Positions 56,880 to 64,000 of a DNA stretch of 64,000 bases are shown here, piece by piece. The position numbers and the translations under genes are program-made. The DNA lies in contig CM055111.1 of NCBI GenBank assembly GCA_029204225.1, positions 15,751,207 to 15,815,206 of the forward strand, read 5' to 3'. Source of the DNA: Diphasiastrum complanatum (taxonomy: Eukaryota > Streptophyta > Lycopodiopsida > Lycopodiales > Lycopodiaceae). Within the stretch, counting starts at the first letter, position 1; every line of letters begins with the position of its first letter. The notes under the pieces were generated by a model, which saw nothing but the letters and a program-made list of their open reading frames with translations, did not search any database and had not been told where the DNA came from.

Positions 56880-58493
56880 TTTGAGTACTGCAACTTCACA
56901 TAAGAGCCAACAACATACCAAGAAACTATCCAGAGTCCAGAGGGAGAATTCTGGAAACAGGCAATGTCAGAAGAGATTGAGTCGATGAGGCAAAACGAGA
57001 CATGGACATTAGAGCCACTGCCAGAAAACAGAAAATTAGTTGACTGCAAGTGGGTGTACAAGAAAAAGCTGAAATCAGATGGCACCAGTGGCCGCTACAA
57101 AGCAAGGCTTGTCACGAAGGGCTACACGCAGAGATATGGTGTCGACTATTTTGACACATATTTGCCCATGGTCAAGATGACAAGCATAAGGCTGCTCCTT
57201 GCATACGCCACATAGTACAATCTGGAAATTCACCAAATTGACGTGAAAACAGCCTTTCTCCATGGAGATCTAGAGGAGGAAATTTTCATGAAGCAACCTG
57301 AAGGCTATGAAGACCCCGACAACAAAAAATATGTATGTCGATTGTAGAGATGCATCTACGGTCTAAAACATGCATCACGAGCCTGGTACAAAAAGCTTAA
57401 TGGTCTTCTGAAGTCTCTAGACTTCAATCCTACTCAACCAGACTGTAATGTCTACATCAAAAGAGTAGGAAAGGATTTTGTGATACTGACCATTTTCGTG
57501 GATGATTTGCTGATGATAGGAAATTTCTTAATGTTGATCAAAGACACGAAGAGTCAGATTTCTAAAAACTACAAAATCACAGATCTTGGAGAAGCAATAA
57601 AATGCCTAGGGCTGCAGATCAGAAGAGATCGAACAAATGGCAAAATGCACTTGATCAGTCAGAATACGCCAGAAAAGTGCTGAAGCAATACCACATGATG
57701 GACTGTGAAGGAAAAGCCACACCAATGATAGCTGGAGCCAAGCTCATGAAACAGGATTGCCCAAAAATAGAAGAGAAAGAATAGAAGATGGCAAGTATAC
57801 CCTACCAAAACTTAATTGGTAGTCGGATGTACTTAACAATTTGTACCAGGCCCGATCTAGCCTTCTCTGTTTATGCATTGAGCCAATTCTGTTCTAATCC
57901 TAGTCTAGCACATTGGAAAATGGCCAAACGAATCCTACAGTATCTGAAGGGTACCCAGAATGTTGGATTAACCTACAGAGCTAGAAACGAAGAGAAAGGA
58001 TTCGAGCTGCATCACTACAGTGATGCGGGCTGGGCGAGCTGCAAAGGTGATAGCAAAGCCATTACTAGAGAATGTACAATAGCATGTGGAGCTGCAATCA
58101 ACTGGATATGCAAAAATCAGAATCTGGTAGCTCAATCCTCTTGTGAGACTGAGTATGTCGCAGCCTCAAAAGTGCCGAATGAGGAAGTGCGGCTACAAAT
58201 GATGTTGGAGGCAATCGGGATACCACAAGAAGGGCCAAGCACGATGATGATGGACTCCCAGAGTGTCATCTATTTGTCCTAGGATCCTGTCTTTCATTCA
58301 AAGACGAAGCACATTCCTCTGAAGTACCATCACATTCGAGATTTGATCTCAAAAGGAGAGCTCCAGGTCCAGTTCATAAAATCAGAAAGTATGATTGCAG
58401 ATCTCCTCACGAAACCACTCGACAAGCCACTCTTTACCAAGCAAAGAGAGGCAATTGGATTGAATGAACAAAGTTGCAAGGTTCAAGTGGGAG
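56880..58493 (+). pseudogene. element C reverse transcriptase and RNase H
   Basis: [71 protein letters not shown] and an intact FVDD (57,495-57,506). Breaks are TAA 56,901, TAG 57,213, TAG 57,345, a one-base deletion at about 57,649, TAG 57,782 and TAG 58,280. RNase H: HHYSDAGWASCKGDSKAIT, SSCETEYVAASK, MMMDSQSVIYLS, then HIPLKYHHIRDLISKGELQV and MIADLLTKPLDKPLF. The polypurine tract CAAGTGGGAG precedes the 3' LTR. Compared with copy D this copy keeps RT whole. Confidence 0.9.
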
Positions 58494-59292
58494 TGTCAGA
58501 AATGGTGAACTCCTGCAACTTTGTCAAAGCACGAAAAAGACATGAAGGTCGAACAAGAATGATTCGCGACATTCAACATGTCTTTGACTCAAAGCACGAA
58601 CAATTCGAGAATCATTCGCGAATCGCAAACACATCTCTAGGATCACAAATCCCAAAAGGGACGCAAAATGAAAACTACAAAAAAGAAATGAAAAGAACAA
58701 AAGCAAACGGGAGATTATGAATCAAACGAAGATAAATCTTTCGCTCTATCAGCTGGCAGCTCAACAGGCCTCACGCCTAGCTGAAACGAGTAGCAACGAT
58801 GAAAACTAACTAACTAGTTGATTAGCGTTAAATAGTCATGTGATTCGACGTTTAGCTATCTTGAAAACTCCACAGAGTGGAGGTATAAACGATCCTCTCT
58901 GGATCATATCAAAATGATGAGAATACAGAGATCTGTAAGAGACAGAGAGAGACGTAGCGAATAGAGTAAGAAAGTAAAGACACCATAGTTGTGCATGAAA
59001 GTCTGCCAACGAGTAGAACATAGCGTAAGAGCATAGTGTCAATCCGCCAATGAGCAAGACACTGACGATCTCGCTCCAAAACCAAACTGACAATATAGTC
59101 GCTCTATTTTTGTGTATCTCTTTGTCTTGTGCTGTGTGTCTTGATTGCTAGAATAAAATATGTTCTGTGATGCGTGGTCGAGTGTCTGGGATTCTGTAAG
59201 GGCTTCTCCACGAAAAGATAATTCAATGAAAGAAAATTGTTTGCAAAAAGAGAGGGAGAAGATGAACACGAAATAGTCTCGCTTATGCGACA
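58494..59292 (+). mobile_element. element C 3' LTR
   Basis: 799 bp, TGTCAG to GCGACA; partner of 53,596-54,390, followed by target duplication CTTGC. Confidence 0.92.
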
Positions 59293-59720
59293 CTTGCCAA
59301 GCTCCCTCCAGCACACAAGCTCTCACAGGTAACTATAACTTGTCTTGATGAGAAGGTGAAGAATCAGTAAATAGCTAGTTTAGAACAAGATGATTTTATC
59401 ATTTTTGAGCTCTTGATACTAATCTATAACTTCTACAATCTATCTATAAACCACAATACTTCCCAAGATCAATCTCGATCAATGTGTGAATAAGAGTAGT
59501 TGTGAATATGTAATTAGCTATAGTCTTGTTTTTTATTCTTGGAAAGTTTGAGCTTCATCTGAAAACATGGTATTATTATGAGTAGATTGGATGAGATATT
59601 GTTCAATTATAGTTCTATAATCTAAGCATTCTAAACCACACACATCTACTATAGTATACAAGCATCAAATTATCCTTCACTGTAATCGATTCACATATCT
59701 TGGATTTTTCATTGTCGAAA
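59293..59720. repeat. right unit of the diverged tandem duplication
   Basis: Starts with the target duplication, then CAAGCTCCCTCCAGCACAC and continues parallel to 53,142-53,560 (ATCATTTTTGAGCTCTTG, TATCCTTCACTGTAATC). Small indels are frequent. No ORF is conserved between units. Confidence 0.75.
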
Positions 59721-60377
59721 TTCTCATTTGCATTCATTCAAAACTCCCGAAGAACTATACGCTCAGTATCATATTGTGGGCAAGCACATGGGGAACAACA
59801 CAATTCTATATTTGAGAGCCTTGTTTGTTGTGAACAATGAAATAGAGTACAATGAAATTGACATCGTTATTTGTTTCTTACATATAGAATGAGTAGTCCA
59901 ATGTTTTCAAATGTACATATTACAAAATGATTTGTGGCCCTTGAAAACTATGCAAATGGATTCTCATGGTCTAGCTTTGAACCTTAGTTTATAATTAATA
60001 TGTTGACGCGTTGTTATGCTATGTTATCTGATAACAATTTGTAGACTATGTTTTCATGCCAGGTTCAACCTAACATTGTGCACTTGTGCCTAAAATTTGT
60101 GGTATATTATAGTGATGACTTTATGCCAAAAGAACAAAAACCATTTATTGACTTTATAAATTTATGCAATCCCATACTTTCTTTATGGGTGTCAAAACCA
60201 ACTTATACCATTTTATTATAGACAATTGTATATGTATACACAAAGAATAAGAGCAATGTCAAGAGGTTTGATCTTGCTCTAAAATGAACTCTTATGGGAG
60301 CCATCCCCAATTGCTATCTACTACATATAGTATGAAGTAGGGGATATAAACCTAACAAAAAGTTGGCCTCTAATCAT

Positions 60378-60411
<34 letters not shown>

Positions 60412-60421
60412 CGAGAGAGAG

Positions 60422-60458
<37 letters not shown>

Positions 60459-61149
60459 ATTGTCAAACAACCCTATAAAGGCCTTTAAATTTAACAAAAT
60501 GCAATAACGGATGGGAAGTACAAGAGTAGATATATATACTCCATGCTCGCTTGCACTCCACTCGCCACCTCAATAAGTGCACAGTGACTCAACAACATGA
60601 CAACCAAAATCAAATGTCAGTTCATAGGCCTATTCACTCTCTGTAAGTTGTAAGTTTCATGATTCTATAGTTGTATGAGTCTATACCGCATATGGGGTTG
60701 AATCAACCCTTGGTACTGTATGGTTAACTGGGGGTTTAATTAGAGACATGGCAATTACTATCTCCAGCATTTTTTGGAAACATGTATCGAATGATGAAAC
60801 ACGTTCAAAATGGTAAGTACGAAACGACCCCGTTCTGAAATGTCAAATGCACATTCGAAACAACTATACAAATTTATGAAATTTTTTTGTATTTCAAGCA
60901 CGAGCTATGGATTATATCTTATGTACTATAGTTAAGATGAATTGTGATTCATGTAGATTGTAAATTATAATATGTATTTCCATTTTCTAGCTCTAGTAAG
61001 TTGTAATCGATCAAATCAACTACGTGTGAACTTTGAAACACCCAACATTGTGAACTTTCAACTTAGTCTTGCGTAAAATATAGTAGTATGGACATTGGAG
61101 ATAGAAATTGGATGTATCTATTTATTGCTAGTCTTTTTTTGACATTTCT
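59721..61149. other. non-coding spacer
   Basis: AT-rich; no gene recognised apart from the microsatellite at 60.4 kb. It ends where element A2 pol begins, without an LTR or target duplication. Confidence 0.45.
60379..60457. repeat. compound (GT)n(GA)n microsatellite
   Basis: GT dinucleotides followed by GA with a few GC interruptions, the third compound GT/GA tract in the window. Confidence 0.95.
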
Positions 61150-63118
61150 AAATCCAAAAAAACTCATAAAAATACATCCACAAGGAAGAAGGAAGATCCT
61201 AGTGCATGCAAAGGGATCATGGTTGGATACTCATCCACCAAGAAAGAAGGCCTATAGAGTCTTTATACTCTCTACTTCTCAAGTTATTGAAAGTAGAGAT
61301 GTTGTCTTTCATGAAGATCAACACTCATCATTTGAAGAGGCCGAGATCAAGAAATCTATGGATGCATCATCAATTATTGATTTTAAAGACAATCATGATG
61401 TGATGGGGTCGAGATTTGAAGAAGACTCTCCTCGGATTTTTTCACCAAGAAGATCCATGAGAGATAGATCCGAGCCTAAGAGGCTCTCATATGTTGACAA
61501 AGGCAAACAAGTGGATCTTGATTCCACTGATTATGTTTTTCATGTCTCTCATGAAGAGCCAAAGAATGTACAAGAGGCACTCAATACCAAGGAGTGGTAT
61601 GATGCCATGAAGCAAGAGTATGATGCATTGATCACCAACAATACTTGGGAGCTTGTGGATCCTCCATCCAACAAGCATGTGATTGGTTGCAAGTGGGTAT
61701 TTCGGATCAAGTTCAATCATGATGGCACCATCAACAAGCATAAAGCAATACTATGTGCTAAAGGATTTGCTCAAATCCATGGTCTTGATTATGAGGAGAC
61801 CTTTGCACCTGTTGCAAAGATGGTGACAATAAGAATTCTTATTTCTCTTGCTTGTTTTTTCAAGTGGAAGGTGTTCCAATTAGATGTATCCAATGCTTTT
61901 CTAAATGGTTATCTTGAGGAGGAGATCTATATGGAACAACCTCAAGGATTCATCGAGGATGAGTCCAAAGTGTGCTTGCTCTTCAAAAGTCTTTATGGAC
62001 TCAAGCAAGCACCAAGATCATGGTATTCAAGACTTAACTCTTTTCTTATCTCACTAGGATTTACCCTTAGTGACTATGATCCTTCCATGTATCTAAAGTT
62101 TGTTGATAGCAATATTGTCATTCTTCTAATTTATGTTGATGACATTATTCTTTGTGGAAGTTGTATCAAGCTAGTTGATGAAACCAAGCTAGCACTTGGA
62201 TGTGAGTTTAGAATGCAAGATCTAGGCTCAGAGATACATTACATCCTAGGCCTAGACATTGATTTTTATGAAAATCATGTCTTTATATGCCAATCTAGAT
62301 ATGCTCACTCTATGTTGAAAAAATTCCATATGAAAAATTCTAAGAGCATAGATACTCCAATGGAGCAAATTGTAAAAGATCCTAATAAAGGTGATGAAAG
62401 ATCCTTTGAGGACATCACGCTTTTTAGGAGTCTTGTAGGCTCCTTGATTTGGCTTACCATTACTAGGCCCGATCTTAGTTTTTGTGTGCACAAATTGAGT
62501 CAATTTATGCAAGATCCTAAGATCCATCATTGGAAGATGGCCAAGAGGATTCTAAGATATGTATCTTCATCTTGTGATTATGGTCTACTCTATAAAAGTG
62601 AAGATCTATCCATTATTGGCTACTCGGATTCAGACTTTGCAAGTGACAAGATGGATCGAAAGTCTATTAGTGCATACACTATCTTTCTTGGAGGCAATCT
62701 AATATCTTGGCTTTCCAAAAAGCAAGATACTATATCTCTCTCTTCATGTGAGGCCGAGTAAAAAGCACTCACTACAACTACCAAAGAAGTGCTTTGGATC
62801 AAGAGGTTATTAATGGAACTAAAGTGTATCAAGGAGGATGATCTACCAATGATCAAGTGTGATAATATCTCGGCCCAAGCTCTTGCCAATAATCCCATAT
62901 TTCATGCAAGAAGCAAGCACATAGAAGTGGCACACCATTTTGTGAGAGAAAAGCTTATTGGAGGAGAAATCTATTTGGAGCATGTCAACTCGTCCTCTTG
63001 TATTGCCGATCTACTCACCAAGCCTTTGGGCAAAAGTGCTTTCATCAAGCATAGATCTAATCTTGGAGTTATATCAAGATCAATGCTCAAATCTTCATAG
63101 ATAATTTTTTAGGAGGAG
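61150..63118 (+). pseudogene. element A2 pol: integrase tail, RT and RNase H
   Basis: Begins inside the integrase tail (GIMVGYSSTKK, about 61,212-61,244), with a one-base shift at about 61,243 into KAYRVFILSTSQVIESRDVV. RT follows: NNTWELVDPPSNKHVIGCKW, VFQLDVSNAFLNGYLEEEIY, SLYGLKQAPRSWYSRL and intact YVDD at 62,132-62,143. RNase H follows: YSDSDFASDKMDRKSISAYT, SKKQDTISLSSCEAE, a TAA at 62,759-62,761 where the family has a Tyr codon, then KCDNISAQALANNPIFHARS, KHIEVAHHFVREKL and CIADLLTKPLG. Apart from that one stop the RT-RNase H frame is open for about 600 codons. The polypurine tract AGGAGGAG (63,111-63,118) follows. Confidence 0.9.
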
Positions 63119-63855
63119 TGTGAAGAATTGAAAAAGATTATCTATGTTAGATATAGGGGTCTTATGTTTTTTACATCAAGCATCTAGGTGTAGGATGTTG
63201 ATAGGAATAAATTTGGCATAGATGGCAAATTATGCATTTCCACTTGTAATGCCACTATTGAGCCAAAATAGAGTAAGAGGCTAAACACTTGCCAATTAGA
63301 GTGTAGACAAGTGTAAAGTTTTTGTTTGATGAATTCCAAGAGGTCCAATAGGATTTAGAGGTGGAACCTTGTGAGGTCCAATAGGAAATTGAGGTGTGCT
63401 TGAATATAGTCCAGTAGAATTAAGAGGTGCATGGATCAATGATCCAATAGGATCAAGAGGTGACAAAATATGGTCCAATCATAGTTAAGCATAGTGGCAG
63501 CTCGTGGACCTACTAGTATCATTGTACTCCTCATTTTGAACCTAATTGATTTGGTGATTTCATGGATTTTGTGAGTTATTGGATTTCTAGCTTTCTCTCT
63601 CTACCCGAGAGCTCATGATGCATTTTCTCTCTCTACCCGAGGAGAGCAGCTTGTTTATACTTAGGTTATGTTTTGAATACTTCCCACATGTGTGAGTGAG
63701 AGTTGGAAGTGATTGAATGCATGTAGTAGTGTGTTTTTGCCATAGGATTCAAGATTGATCTTGAATCTCAATCTAGTCTTGATCTTGGTGCATCTACACA
63801 CCTTAGGAGATCACAAGTACATGTAGTGGACAATCCACACGTGTGAAATTCAACA
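63119..63855 (+). mobile_element. element A LTR shared by A2 and the next tandem unit
   Basis: 737 bp from TGTGAAGAATTG to TTCAACA, homologous to 32,045-32,802. It is preceded by a polypurine tract, as a 3' LTR should be, and followed by a primer site and A leader sequence, as a 5' LTR should be. Confidence 0.9.
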
Positions 63856-64000
63856 TGGTATCAGAGCCTTCCTAAGGTAACCATGCATTTTGATCCATCT
63901 AAGTGAAGAAATTTTCATCAGTCTTGAGCTAGAAGTTGTCAAGGCCCATTTTCCTAGCTATCTTGTTCAATCTTGGATCAGAAGAGATCAAAAGGACATT
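63856..64000 (+). other. primer site and leader of a further A element
   Basis: TGGTATCAGAGCC at 63,856 is a perfect primer site. The next 130 bases parallel the A1 leader at 32,815-32,945 (for example CTTGAGCTAGAA, CATTTTCCTAGCTATCTTGT). The window ends inside it. Confidence 0.88.

Larger units (their letters stand above)
53596..59292 (+). mobile_element. complete copia element C with target duplication CTTGC
   Basis: Two LTRs of 795 and 799 bp bound a primer site, gag-pol and a polypurine tract. CTTGC occurs just before the first LTR (53,591-53,595) and just after the second (59,293-59,297), a 5-bp target duplication normal for copia. Copies D (4.0-6.4 kb) and the 13.3-13.9 kb scrap belong to the same family. 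Coding sequence is dead: eight in-frame stops and one frameshift. Confidence 0.93.

Overview
The window looks like intergenic DNA from the nuclear genome of a land plant. The evidence is a dense, nested set of degenerate Ty1/copia elements whose primer sites match plant initiator-Met tRNA (TGGTATCAGAGC), a Ty3/gypsy remnant, a CACTA (TNP2/DUF4218) transposase remnant and a LINE reverse-transcriptase remnant. Two genes contain GT-AG introns, and there are GA/GT microsatellites and AT-rich spacers. I cannot name the species or clade. No rRNA, tRNA gene, CRISPR array or organelle gene was seen.

Left part (1-29.4 kb): nearly everything coding is on the minus strand. In order: a copia gag/LTR fragment with a duplicated primer site (1-2.5 kb); a minisatellite (2.6-3.0 kb); a copia RNase H scrap; a 5'-truncated relative of element C (4.0-6.4 kb); non-coding DNA with a 328-bp tandem duplication (8.7-9.3 kb); a two-exon RING-H2 gene or pseudogene (10.1-10.8 kb); a copia integrase scrap on the plus strand (12.1-12.6 kb); a second element-C-like scrap (13.3-13.9 kb) joined to a gypsy gag-pol remnant (13.9-18.3 kb). 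A possible CACTA-type accessory ORF (20.8-21.7 kb), two copia fragments (25.2-27.4 kb) and a CACTA transposase (27.9-29.4 kb) with palindromic repeats upstream complete this part.

Right part (32-64 kb): three copia families (A, B, C) on the plus strand. A1 (32.0-41.6 kb) is an internally deleted element split by B. B (34,321-41,195) has three LTRs, a candidate GATAC target duplication, and an unrelated ORF where its reverse transcriptase should be. C (53,596-59,292) is a complete but dead element with a CTTGC target duplication, inserted into one half of an older tandem duplication. A2 (61.15-64 kb) keeps a near-intact RT/RNase H, and its 3' LTR runs straight into another primer site, so a further tandem copy begins at the window edge.

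The most unusual locus is on the minus strand at 43.7-48.1 kb. It is a decayed, intron-containing gene that appears to combine a ParB/sulfiredoxin-like fold, an N4/N6-type DNA methyltransferase and an FCP1/NIF-type HAD phosphatase. Just upstream (48.3-50.9 kb) lie at least twelve copies of a 20-bp palindrome on a roughly 150-165 bp repeat. I infer this may be a mobile or selfish locus with its own binding-site array. The catalytic motifs of the methyltransferase and phosphatase are damaged in this copy.
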